Source: Methylophilus sp. 13
GTDB taxonomy: Bacteria; Pseudomonadota; Gammaproteobacteria; Burkholderiales; Methylophilaceae
Length of the DNA: 64,000 bases
Assembly: GCF_015354335.1 (NCBI RefSeq)
Contig: NZ_JADKYR010000002.1
Span: 658,952-722,951, forward strand
Direction: 5' to 3'
Shown in pieces: positions 39,195 through 47,897 of this stretch (its first letter is position 1; every line of letters begins with the position of its first letter). The notes under the pieces were generated by a model. That model was not told the DNA's origin. It was given only the letters and a program-made list of their open reading frames with translations, and searched no databases. A program made the translations under genes and the position numbers.

Positions 39195-40280
39195 ATGAAA
39201 TGCGGTATTGTCGGCCTGCCTAATGTAGGCAAATCCACCCTGTTTAACGCCATCACCAAAGCGGGCATCGCCGCAGAGAACTATCCTTTCTGCACGATTG
39301 AGCCGAATGTCGGCATCGTAGAAGTCCCCGACCAGCGCATGCAACCACTGATCGACATCGTCAAACCACAAAAAACTCAACCAGCCATCGTCGAGTTTGT
39401 AGACATTGCCGGTTTGGTCGCAGGTGCCTCCAAAGGCGAAGGTCTGGGCAACAAGTTCCTCGCCAATATTCGTGAAACCGACGCCATTGCCCACGTGGTG
39501 CGTTGCTTTGAAGACGGCAACGTGATTCACGTCGCAGGCAAGGTAGACCCACTCGCCGACATTGAAGTGATCAACACCGAGCTGGCGCTGGCCGACATGG
39601 AAACCGTTGAAAAAACCATGCAGCGCGAAGGCAAAAAAGCCAAGAGCGGCGACAAAGACGCCATTGCCCTGATCAAAGTGCTGGATAAAGTGCTGCCCTG
39701 CCTCAACGAAGCCAAAGCCGTGCGCACCCTCAATCTGGATGCCGAAGAACTCAACCTGCTCAAACCGCTGTGTCTGATTACCGTCAAACCCGTGATGTAC
39801 ATCACCAACGTGACCGAAGACGGCTTTGAAAACAACCCGCATTTAGACAAAGTGCTTGCCTTGGCCAAAACCGAAAAAGCCCCCGTCGTCACCATCTGCG
39901 CCAAAATTGAAGGCGAAATCGCTGAGCTGGACGATGCCGATAAACTCGAATTCTTACAAGAACTCGGCCAGGAAGAGCCCGGCCTCAACCGCGTCATTCG
40001 CGCCGCCTATGACCTGCTGGGCCTGCAAACCTACTTCACCGCTGGCGTACAAGAAGTGCGCGCCTGGACTGTGAAAAAAGGCGCCACTGCACCACAAGCC
40101 GCTGGCGTCATCCACACTGATTTTGAACGTGGCTTTATCCGTGCTGAAGTGATTGCCTACAATGATTACGTGCAGTACAAAGGCGAAAAAGGCGCACAAG
40201 AAGCCGGTAAAATGCGCCTCGAAGGCAAAGAGTACATTGTGCAAGACGGCGACGTCATGCACTTCAGATTCAACGTCTAA
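39195..40280 (+). CDS. ychF: Redox-regulated ATPase YchF (OBG-type)
   Basis: A 361-residue P-loop ATPase: G1 [26 protein letters not shown]3 [17 protein letters not shown] and the C-terminal TGS domain ([21 protein letters not shown]). YchF binds ribosomes and dampens peroxide defence in E. coli. It is usually next to pth. Confidence 0.97.
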   Translation: MKCGIVGLPNVGKSTLFNAITKAGIAAENYPFCTIEPNVGIVEVPDQRMQPLIDIVKPQKTQPAIVEFVDIAGLVAGASKGEGLGNKFLANIRETDAIAHVVRCFEDGNVIHVAGKVDPLADIEVINTELALADMETVEKTMQREGKKAKSGDKDAIALIKVLDKVLPCLNEAKAVRTLNLDAEELNLLKPLCLITVKPVMYITNVTEDGFENNPHLDKVLALAKTEKAPVVTICAKIEGEIAELDDADKLEFLQELGQEEPGLNRVIRAAYDLLGLQTYFTAGVQEVRAWTVKKGATAPQAAGVIHTDFERGFIRAEVIAYNDYVQYKGEKGAQEAGKMRLEGKEYIVQDGDVMHFRFNV

Positions 40281-40302
40281 CCACGTATCAAGCTAAAAAA
40301 TC

Positions 40303-40329
40303 AAAGGCTGGAGATTTCCAGCCTTTTTT
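40303..40329. terminator. ychF terminator (bidirectional)
   Basis: AAAGGCTGG, 6-base loop, CCAGCCTTTTTT, between convergent ychF and the HD-GYP gene. Confidence 0.92.
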
Positions 40330-40334
40330 ATGCC

Positions 40335-40985
40335 TCACGACGCCTTGAACTCGGCATAGCGTGGATCATGAATCACCTTAACAAACCGCTGGAACAACTC
40401 GGGATCCAGCTTGCTGCCAGACTCACTCTCCATAATGCGCAAAATTTCATCGTGTGGCCGCGCCTCCTGATACACGCGCCGCACCGCCATCGCATCATAG
40501 TTATCCACCACCGTCACAATGCGTGACAACAACGGGATCGCTTCGCCAACCAAATGGCCAGGATAGCCACTGCCATCAAACCACTCATGATGATAACGCA
40601 CGATGTCCGCAATCCGCTGTGCATCCTTATGCTCATACACCTCAATCAAATTCGCCCCCACCGACGGGTGCGTCTGCATGATGGCAAACTCTTCCGCATT
40701 CAACTTGCTCGGCTTCATTAATACAGCATCCGGCACCACAATTTTGCCAATGTCATGCAAACAAGCGCCCAACTCCAAGGCATCCAGCTCATGGCGGCTC
40801 AAACCAATATCCAGCCCAATCCCATGAGAAAGCGCCATCACACGGTCGCTATGCAAGCGCGTATACGCATCCCGCATCCGCAAAGCATCGGCAAAAACCT
40901 TGCCCAAATGCAATACCCCGCTGTGATTGCTGACAGCCTCGCTCATCGCATCCCCGAGTTTTAATTGATTTATACGGTTTAGCAT
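40335..40985 (-). CDS. HD-GYP domain protein (c-di-GMP phosphodiesterase)
   Basis: About 216 residues from ATG 40985. The HD-GYP core is intact: HSDRVMALSHGIG, ACLHDIGKIVVPD, MQTHPSVGANLI, HHEWFDGSGYPGHL and VDNYDAM. It should degrade c-di-GMP. There is no sensor domain, only a short N-terminus. GGGAG lies very close to this ATG; an ATG 13 codons further in, after GGGGA, is an alternative start, and a longer upstream one looks unlike coding sequence. Confidence 0.88.
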   Translation of the reverse strand: MLNRINQLKLGDAMSEAVSNHSGVLHLGKVFADALRMRDAYTRLHSDRVMALSHGIGLDIGLSRHELDALELGACLHDIGKIVVPDAVLMKPSKLNAEEFAIMQTHPSVGANLIEVYEHKDAQRIADIVRYHHEWFDGSGYPGHLVGEAIPLLSRIVTVVDNYDAMAVRRVYQEARPHDEILRIMESESGSKLDPELFQRFVKVIHDPRYAEFKAS

Positions 40986-41109
40986 ACTCCCAAAATGAAT
41001 CCCCTGAAAACCCTCTCCACAAAATTCAAGAAAATGCGTAGTAAAAAAGGTCACAAAGGGTTGTTGTCGTGCCCTGATACAACTGCTATAATCGCGGTCT
41101 TTCAAATCT

Positions 41110-41186
41110 GGTGATGTAGCTCAGCTGGTTAGAGCACAGGATTCATAATCCTGGGGTCGAGGGTTCAAGTCCCTCTTTCACCACCA
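41110..41186 (+). tRNA. tRNA-Met (CAT), island integration site
   Basis: A 77-base cloverleaf with encoded CCA: acceptor GGTGATG, D arm with GCTCAGCTGGTTAGAGC, anticodon stem CAGGA/TCCTG around TTCATAA (anticodon CAT at 41144-41146), T arm GAGGG-TTCAAGT-CCCTC. Acceptor pairs 6 and 7 are weak (U-U and G-U), so the 3' end may have been replaced during integration. It could be elongator Met or lysidine-Ile; the overall sequence favours Met. Confidence 0.9.
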
Positions 41187-41194
41187 AAATACTA

Positions 41195-41214
41195 CTTCAT
41201 GACGTGTCATGAAG
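41195..41214. repeat. Perfect inverted repeat behind tRNA-Met
   Basis: CTTCATGAC and GTCATGAAG separated by GT, eight bases after the tRNA. It could be a core or accessory site for the integrase. Confidence 0.5.
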
Positions 41215-41218
41215 CCTC

Positions 41219-41255
41219 AAAAGCCCCGTAGATACTAGCTTCGGGGCTTTTTTAT
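41219..41255 (+). terminator. Terminator behind tRNA-Met
   Basis: AAAGCCCC pairs with GGGGCTTT followed by TTTTA, around a 14-base loop. Confidence 0.85.
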
Positions 41256-41301
41256 TGTCTCAAGCCATATCACCAGATTCCTTGACATACCCCAATTAAC
41301 A

Positions 41302-41357
41302 GGGGTAACTTCTGGGGTAACAGTCATTTTTAAATACTTCTTTAAGAAAGTTACCCC
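41302..41357. repeat. GGGGTAAC repeats upstream of the integrase
   Basis: GGGGTAAC at 41302-41309 and 41314-41321 in direct orientation and its complement GTTACCCC at 41350-41357, three bases before the integrase ATG. They look like arm-type or autoregulatory integrase sites. A further GTTACCCC at 41448 lies inside the gene but there encodes the family's conserved VTPAGGK. Confidence 0.55.
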
Positions 41358-41360
41358 AAA

Positions 41361-42560
41361 ATGGCACTTACCAATACCGCAATCAATAATGCAAAACCAG
41401 CCGAGAAGCCTTATAAACTTTACGACTCAGACGGTTTATTCCTCCAAGTTACCCCAGCTGGGGGTAAGTGGTGGCGATTTAAATATCGCTTCGACAATAA
41501 AGAAAAACTTCTCTCACTTGGCACATACCCCGAAGTCTCTTTAAAACAGGCCAGAGAAAAAAGAGACGATGCTCGCAAGCAAATTGCCAACGACAACATA
41601 GATCCGAGCAAAAGCAGACAAAAAGCAAAACTTGAAAAAGAGATCAGCCAGGCAAACAGCTTTGAACTGGTCGCTAGAGAGTGGTGGCAGTCTTACATGA
41701 AAAACAAGGCCGAGAGCCACAAGGATAAAGTCATACGCCGTTTTGAGCTTTACCTATTCCCCTGGATTGGAAATCAGCCAATCGCTGAAATCACTGCACC
41801 TCAGCTACTACAATCGATTAAACGTATCGAAGCGCTAAACAAGCTTGAAACCGCACATAGAACATTACAGACTGCAGGCCAAGTGTTCAGATATGCTGTT
41901 CAGACTGGCCGCGCTGAAAGAGATATCTCTCATGATCTAAAAGGTGCATTGCCAGCTAGAGCTACAAAACATATGGCGGCATTTACCGACCCTAAGGATG
42001 TGGCATCATTACTCAGGGCGATTGATGGCTTTACCGGCACATTGACAGTTCAGTGCGCGTTAAAACTTGCTCCCCTTGTCTTTGTGAGACCCAGCGAACT
42101 CCGGCAAGCAAAGTGGAATGACATCAATCTGGAAACAGGTGAATGGAAATTTGTCGTGAGTAAAACCAATACCAACCATCTGGTCCCCTTGTCCAAGCAA
42201 GCCATTAAAATTCTGGAGGAAATTAAACCTCTTTCAGGTCATCGCGAATATGTTTTTCCTGGCGGACACTCCCCACTCAAACCTATGAGTGAAGCCGCCA
42301 TTAATGCCGCACTCAAACGCATGGGGTATGACACTCAAAATGAAATTACTGGGCATGGCTTCAGAGCAATGGCACGGACTATTTTGCATGAGCAATTGAA
42401 TATGGACCCTCACGTGATCGAACATCAACTCGCGCATACAGTGCCAGATACCCTAGGTTCAGCATATAACCGAACCAGATTTATTGAACAGCGCAAGCTA
42501 ATGATGCAGAAATGGGCAGACTATCTTGATCAATTGAAATTTACGGGTGAGGACAAATGA
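41361..42560 (+). CDS. P4-type tyrosine integrase
   Basis: A 399-residue integrase with the DUF4102 N-terminal arm domain (DGLFLQVTPAGGKWWRFKYRF), a SAM-like core and a catalytic domain with Arg in VRPSELRQ, HGFR (His and second Arg), His in QLAHTV and nucleophile Tyr in SAYNRT. It lies 174 bases from tRNA-Met, its expected attachment site. Its stop overlaps the start of the next gene (ATGA). Confidence 0.95.
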   Translation: MALTNTAINNAKPAEKPYKLYDSDGLFLQVTPAGGKWWRFKYRFDNKEKLLSLGTYPEVSLKQAREKRDDARKQIANDNIDPSKSRQKAKLEKEISQANSFELVAREWWQSYMKNKAESHKDKVIRRFELYLFPWIGNQPIAEITAPQLLQSIKRIEALNKLETAHRTLQTAGQVFRYAVQTGRAERDISHDLKGALPARATKHMAAFTDPKDVASLLRAIDGFTGTLTVQCALKLAPLVFVRPSELRQAKWNDINLETGEWKFVVSKTNTNHLVPLSKQAIKILEEIKPLSGHREYVFPGGHSPLKPMSEAAINAALKRMGYDTQNEITGHGFRAMARTILHEQLNMDPHVIEHQLAHTVPDTLGSAYNRTRFIEQRKLMMQKWADYLDQLKFTGEDK

Positions 42561-43429
42561 AAACCTTTTTGACTTTGAAAAATTTTTTGTCTCTGGATGA
42601 TACTGCAAAATATTTATCAATGACTTTCGAGGATGAGATTTCGATTATTGACTTACTTGAAGCGGCCCAAGAAGGCATCCTTCAGCTATCTATTAACTTT
42701 AAGCAATCTGTACCACTTAAACCCACACAACTAAAAGTCCCAACAAAGGCTGATGTTGAAAGAATGAAGCATATTTACGCTGACAAATCAGTTATCACGC
42801 CAGATTTAAGGGTTTTTACTGAAGAGTCTGACCAATTAATCTATTTGAATGGAATATTCGATATACCTTTGTTAATTAACTCAACAGTTGCTAACCAGAT
42901 ATTAGAATTCAAACTCAAGCAAATAAACGCACCCAATCTTATTAGCGAGAAACCATTTTCATTCGTCGTGAGTCGCGATCAACAGCTTTTCAAAATTGTG
43001 ACTAGGTACAGAAATATTAGCGATGATGGCGCTGAGTATATTGAAACGGATGATTTCGAAGATGATAGTAAGTTTGTACCAAAGCATTTTGAGTCACCTT
43101 TTGAGTTGCCAGAGGACTCTACGCTTGGAATGACTCGGTCAAATATCGACTTATTTGTGAATTCAATTTCCGATAAAATCAAGTCCAAGAAGGCTAAGCG
43201 GGATCGCGGTGAAAATGCCAAGGTTAATACAAGCTTACTAGTTATTGTTGCTAGCCTTCTTAGAGATAACGATATCGACTTAGAGAGCCTATCTGTAGAT
43301 AGCACACGCAATTTAGCAGCTGGAAAAATCCTTGAAAAAATTGAGTTAATTGGATGCAAAATGGATGTTGGCACCATTAAAGCCAGGCTAAAAGAAATTG
43401 CAGAGGCAATTGAACGTAGAGAGGTTTAA
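42557..43429 (+). CDS. Unknown protein coupled to the integrase
   Basis: A 290-residue acidic protein with no recognised family. The N-terminus (FLSLDDTAKYLSMTFEDEI) resembles an MerR/excisionase-like helix-turn-helix lead-in; the middle is beta-rich; the last 90 residues are helical (NTSLLVIVASLLRDNDIDL ... VGTIKARLKEIAEAIE) as in some small phage regulators. The 4-base overlap with int suggests shared translation, so a role in integration, excision or island control is possible. Codon use is A+T-richer than the backbone. Confidence 0.75.
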   Translation: MKTFLTLKNFLSLDDTAKYLSMTFEDEISIIDLLEAAQEGILQLSINFKQSVPLKPTQLKVPTKADVERMKHIYADKSVITPDLRVFTEESDQLIYLNGIFDIPLLINSTVANQILEFKLKQINAPNLISEKPFSFVVSRDQQLFKIVTRYRNISDDGAEYIETDDFEDDSKFVPKHFESPFELPEDSTLGMTRSNIDLFVNSISDKIKSKKAKRDRGENAKVNTSLLVIVASLLRDNDIDLESLSVDSTRNLAAGKILEKIELIGCKMDVGTIKARLKEIAEAIERREV

Positions 43430-43468
43430 CCACCACTTAGTTGGGAAATTTACTTTAATACCCAGTAT

Positions 43469-46165
43469 CTAAATGATGGTTAGATGAGTAAGCGTCATTG
43501 CTATGCTAACCTTGTCATGCGGAATCAAGAAATACCTCCATGGCTTCCCGCCGTTTGCAACTGAATAATTAGTAGCATTTTCACACCATGAAGTGGCCGC
43601 GGCAGCCTTGGCTTTCACATCCTCATTTTCTATATCCATGAGTTTCTTTGTCTCAATGATGAGGTTGTATTCTCCGGTGCTGGCAACAAAGTCGGGAATA
43701 TACTCAGACTCATAAATGCCATTACGGTAGAAAATATTGAATTGCCCGGAGACTGGTCTAAACCAGACTTGGGCATCACGCTCCAGGATGGCCGCAAATA
43801 CACGTTCGGTATCCGAGTGAAATTTTTGATAGGTATAAGCGCATTTATTAAAACCACCATAAACTGCCTGAGCGATTTTGCTTTTCTCAGTGGGTAATTG
43901 CTCCAGCGTCAGTATCTCGCCAACGGCAGTAATGGCGCTTGGTTTCAGTGGCGTGAATCCCTGGCTAACCACCACTTCAACCTCAGCCACGTCTTCATAA
44001 TAATGCGCCAACATTTGTGAGTGAATATTCTCGGAAATCTGTTTACCGTAATAACCAAGCACGTTGTGTATTTCGTCTTCTGTGGTTAAGTAACTCTTAA
44101 AATGGCCGACTGCCTGGCCAGCCAATTCATGAATTAAGGCTGCATGATGATCGTATGAAATATCATCATAGTTAATCAGTTCTCTCACAATGTAATCTTC
44201 AAGTCTGGCTTCATATACCAAGCTGGCTTTACCCATCGTAATTTCTTTGCCTGACTGTAAAGCCTTACTGACTAACTGTTGGCTTGCTGGCTGAAAGTTG
44301 ATTTTAGAAACGTCCAGCGTAAATGGATGGAAGCCACTTTTGACGTTACCTTTTGGTTTGACCAAGATACGTGGGATATCAATCGTATGCTTAGTGACAA
44401 TGGCTACTGTGGTTTTGACGATATCGGCGACCGATGGGCCGGTGGCTATCAGCTCAATCTGTTTGGGCGAGACAATCGCTTCTACCTGCTTGATGATCTC
44501 AGCTTGTACATGAGCCTGATTGAGCGTCGCACTGGTGGGCGCAAAAGATTGTTGTCGGCTGATCTGCTCGATCACATTCAAGGTCGCTTGCGCAATGGGT
44601 GTTTGCTCTGCTGTGAGCACAGGCGAAGTAGGCTGTATAGGCTGATAGATGCCCGAGGTGGAGGCAAACTGGGATTGTTTTTGTTGCGTAATGCCCAAAA
44701 GATTTTCTACAGCCGAGGTGACCAAGACTGTTTGCGGTTTTTCATTGGCCGGTAGGTCTGGTGTTAGCTCCAGCACCTTCATGCGAATCGGCGAGTCACC
44801 TTTACCTGCCTCGTCCACCACCTCTTGAAACCTGTCATGGGCGATAATATTCAAACGGTCTACCGTTTCATCGCCAGTCCTGCGGCCATAAGGCAAACGC
44901 AAGCCACGGCCAATCGATTGTTCAATCAGTGTACGTGCATTGGCAGCACGTAAAGGCACAATGGTATACAAATTGGTGACATCCCAACCTTCTTTTAGCA
45001 TGTTGACGTGAATCACAATCTCGGTGGGTTCATCATAGCTTTCAACCGCCAGCAACTTTTCAATCACGGCATCACCCTCAGCGCCGCTGGTTGTACCACT
45101 ATCCACCTGAATCACTTTGTTGGCATAGTAGCCATTAAAAAACTCGCTGGATTGAATCAATTGCATCAGCTGGCTAGCATGCGAAGTATCACGCGCAATC
45201 ACTAACATAAAAGGCTTAACCAGCTTTTGGCCAGTCTGTTGCGCATAAGTGAGCAAGTGCACTTTGGTCTCTTCATGCACACGCACACCGTCCATCAGTT
45301 TGATGCGTTCTATCTGCTCAGGGCTATGGTCGTCTTTATTAAAGTTTTGCTGAGTGACCACAGCCGGGTCTTTAACAAAACCATCTTCAATCGCTCTAGC
45401 CAGTGGATAATCCATCACCACGTTTTTAAAAGGTATTGGTTTGCTAGCGCCCTCAACAAAAGGCGTTGCAGTCAGTTCCAGCCCCATTAATGGCTTGAGT
45501 TCATTCAGTGCTTTCACGCCGGCACTGGCACGGTAGCGATGTGACTCATCCATCAACAAAATCAAGTCCGGCAAGCTGGCCAGATATTCAAAATAGCTTT
45601 GCCCCAGGTATTCAGAGAGTCTTTTAATGCGCGGGGATTTGCCGCCACGTACCTCAGAGTTGATTTTTGAAATGTTGAATATGTTGACTTCAATCCCGCC
45701 CAGCAAGCTTTTAGTGCCGCGTTGCTCATAGTTATCACCGGTGATCACTTCAGGCGGGTTTACTGCAAATTCTGCAATGCCCTTAAACACGTATTTGGGT
45801 GTATTAGGCGTAAAGTCGGCAATCAGCTTGTTATATATCGTCAGGTTAGGGGCTAAAACAAAAAAATGTTTGTAGCCAAACGCCGCATGCAGGTAGCTGA
45901 TAAATGCACCCATCAAGCGGGTTTTACCCACGCCAGTGGCCAGTGCAAAACAGAATGAGGGGAAGTCGCGCTCAAAGTCACTCAGGGTTGAAAACTGTCC
46001 CTTGAGCGCCTCTATCATTGCGGTCAACTCTTCAGCTGACCTTGCCTCATGGTCACGCAAAGCAGGCACTGCTTCAATCGCCGTTACTAGCTTATGCAGG
46101 CTTTCCCATTGTGGTTCACGCAGGCTCAATCGCCCGGCAATCGAGCGTGCAGTATTTAAACTCAT
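43469..46165 (-). CDS. res: Type III restriction enzyme, Res subunit
   Basis: An 898-residue SF2 helicase-nuclease. Walker A is ATGVGKT (76-82), the DEAD-box equivalent is MDESH, motif III ELTATPF, motif VI QSIGRGLRLPYG. The C-terminus carries a PD-(D/E)xK nuclease, YIPDFVAS followed by LIIETKK. It acts with Mod to translocate along and cut unmodified DNA. Start ATG overlaps the mod stop by four bases. The length fits type III Res (about 870-1000). It is the last gene of the minus-strand block. Confidence 0.92.
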   Translation of the reverse strand: MSLNTARSIAGRLSLREPQWESLHKLVTAIEAVPALRDHEARSAEELTAMIEALKGQFSTLSDFERDFPSFCFALATGVGKTRLMGAFISYLHAAFGYKHFFVLAPNLTIYNKLIADFTPNTPKYVFKGIAEFAVNPPEVITGDNYEQRGTKSLLGGIEVNIFNISKINSEVRGGKSPRIKRLSEYLGQSYFEYLASLPDLILLMDESHRYRASAGVKALNELKPLMGLELTATPFVEGASKPIPFKNVVMDYPLARAIEDGFVKDPAVVTQQNFNKDDHSPEQIERIKLMDGVRVHEETKVHLLTYAQQTGQKLVKPFMLVIARDTSHASQLMQLIQSSEFFNGYYANKVIQVDSGTTSGAEGDAVIEKLLAVESYDEPTEIVIHVNMLKEGWDVTNLYTIVPLRAANARTLIEQSIGRGLRLPYGRRTGDETVDRLNIIAHDRFQEVVDEAGKGDSPIRMKVLELTPDLPANEKPQTVLVTSAVENLLGITQQKQSQFASTSGIYQPIQPTSPVLTAEQTPIAQATLNVIEQISRQQSFAPTSATLNQAHVQAEIIKQVEAIVSPKQIELIATGPSVADIVKTTVAIVTKHTIDIPRILVKPKGNVKSGFHPFTLDVSKINFQPASQQLVSKALQSGKEITMGKASLVYEARLEDYIVRELINYDDISYDHHAALIHELAGQAVGHFKSYLTTEDEIHNVLGYYGKQISENIHSQMLAHYYEDVAEVEVVVSQGFTPLKPSAITAVGEILTLEQLPTEKSKIAQAVYGGFNKCAYTYQKFHSDTERVFAAILERDAQVWFRPVSGQFNIFYRNGIYESEYIPDFVASTGEYNLIIETKKLMDIENEDVKAKAAAATSWCENATNYSVANGGKPWRYFLIPHDKVSIAMTLTHLTII

Positions 46166-47868
46166 GCTGCACCCCCATCGTCCTCACCAAACAAACCTGT
46201 TTGCTGATTGTTTTGTTTTTTTACGGTTCTTGTCACTGACGCTGGGTTAGAAACTTCCTCCGGTGCTTGCGGCAAATTCTGCACATTTAAGCTGTAATCG
46301 TCATGCCCCCATTCGCATTTGCTCAACACCATCTTGGGGATTTTTTTAATGGTCAGGTTGCTAAAGCGGGATTCATCCGCTCTAAAAGCGGCACAGCAGA
46401 CAAGCAACGTGCGGTTAGGCCCGACTTCTTCACTCAACGCCTGCAACTGGTCAGCCGTGAGGGTTTGCGTGGTCACATAGATAAAGTCATTTTCTGTGCT
46501 AAAACCATGTTGCCAATAATGCTTAGTGCTTGGTTGAAAAGTGAACCCTTCCAGCTTGCAAATCGCCGCCGCCAGCATATCGGCGTTGTATTCTTTGTTA
46601 ATGACCCATTGCCCCCATTGGTCTTGCTGTAACAAGCTAGGCGCTAAAGAGTAATAGCGGAAACCACCGCCACCTTTCCAATTCACGGCTTGGCTAACCC
46701 CACCTTGGTCTTCACCATCAATTACTTTTTGCAAGCGAGGGATAATATGCGTGTGGCAGTGCTCGCCTAGTTCTACCATGATCCAACGGCGACCCATTTT
46801 ATGGGCGACTGCGCCTGTGGTGCCTGAGCCTGCGAAAGAATCAAGAACAATATCATTTTCATTTGTTGCTATTGATAACACTCTTTCAATGAACTTTTCA
46901 GGTTTAGGTGTTGCGAAAGGGTCTTGTGAGTTGAACTTTAAAACCTCTTGACGTGCATTTCTGTTTTCACCGACTTCTTGGTAGTCCCATACAGATTTTG
47001 GTACAACACCTTTTTCACCAACTTCAGATAAAAATCGTTTTACAGTTGGCTTGTTGCTTCCATCCTTTCCAAACCAAATTCTATTATCTGCAATCATTTC
47101 TAACAATCGGTTCTCAGAATACGCCCAAGCTCTTCCATCAGGTGGGAGGGTAACTCTTCCACTTGGGGTTTTAATTTCATAAATTCCCGATTGTGATACC
47201 GTTTTTACGGTCAGATTATCTGCGTACCAAGGACCTCTTCCATACCAGTTTCCATTTTTATCGATACCATCGTACTGGTCGGAATTCTTATAAATACTAT
47301 TTTGCTCATCTGTTCTTCGCAACTTATTGGGTCGCCATATTTCTTTTTTAGCAGCGTATACAAGTATGTGGTCATGTGTATCACTAATATACTTAGCATC
47401 ATTTTGTGGCGCTGACTTTTTAATCCAAACGCCATTAACTATAAAATTTGCACGTCCAAAAATTTCATCACAAAGAACTTTTAAGTAATGTGCTTCGTTA
47501 TCATCAATCGTAACCCATAAAGAACCATCATCGGATAGCAAACGACGAATGATCTCTAAACGATCACGCATTAACGACAACCAAATAGAATGCTCCACCC
47601 CATCGTCATAATGCGTAAACGCACTGCCTGTGTTGTAAGGCGGGTCAATAAAAACGCATTTAACCTTGCCTGTAAACTCTTGCTCCAACGCCTTAAGCGC
47701 CAGCAAGTTATCCCCAAAAATCAAACGATTATCAAAAATATCGTTTTCACTCACTCGATGTTTCGCATGGTAACTCTTGGTTGGATCCTCCAATAAAATG
47801 CGCGGCTCCAATTTGGGCCGCACCTCTTTACCAATCCAAGTGAGTTCTAGTTTTTGTTTTTTGCTCAT
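46162..47868 (-). CDS. mod: Type III DNA methyltransferase, Mod subunit
   Basis: A 568-residue N6-adenine methyltransferase of the beta order: motif IV DPPYNTGS (75-82) precedes motif I DSFAGSGTTGAVA (about 345-357). The region between (about 150-330, DNA about 46.9-47.4 kb) is the target-recognition domain and looks A+T-richer than its flanks, as expected for exchange of specificity. The C-terminus carries QTGLF, matching the clamp-binding QxxLF pattern. The recognition sequence cannot be predicted. Confidence 0.93.
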   Translation of the reverse strand: MSKKQKLELTWIGKEVRPKLEPRILLEDPTKSYHAKHRVSENDIFDNRLIFGDNLLALKALEQEFTGKVKCVFIDPPYNTGSAFTHYDDGVEHSIWLSLMRDRLEIIRRLLSDDGSLWVTIDDNEAHYLKVLCDEIFGRANFIVNGVWIKKSAPQNDAKYISDTHDHILVYAAKKEIWRPNKLRRTDEQNSIYKNSDQYDGIDKNGNWYGRGPWYADNLTVKTVSQSGIYEIKTPSGRVTLPPDGRAWAYSENRLLEMIADNRIWFGKDGSNKPTVKRFLSEVGEKGVVPKSVWDYQEVGENRNARQEVLKFNSQDPFATPKPEKFIERVLSIATNENDIVLDSFAGSGTTGAVAHKMGRRWIMVELGEHCHTHIIPRLQKVIDGEDQGGVSQAVNWKGGGGFRYYSLAPSLLQQDQWGQWVINKEYNADMLAAAICKLEGFTFQPSTKHYWQHGFSTENDFIYVTTQTLTADQLQALSEEVGPNRTLLVCCAAFRADESRFSNLTIKKIPKMVLSKCEWGHDDYSLNVQNLPQAPEEVSNPASVTRTVKKQNNQQTGLFGEDDGGAA

Positions 47869-47897
47869 ATATTTCTTTAATTCTGCAATCTATCGGA

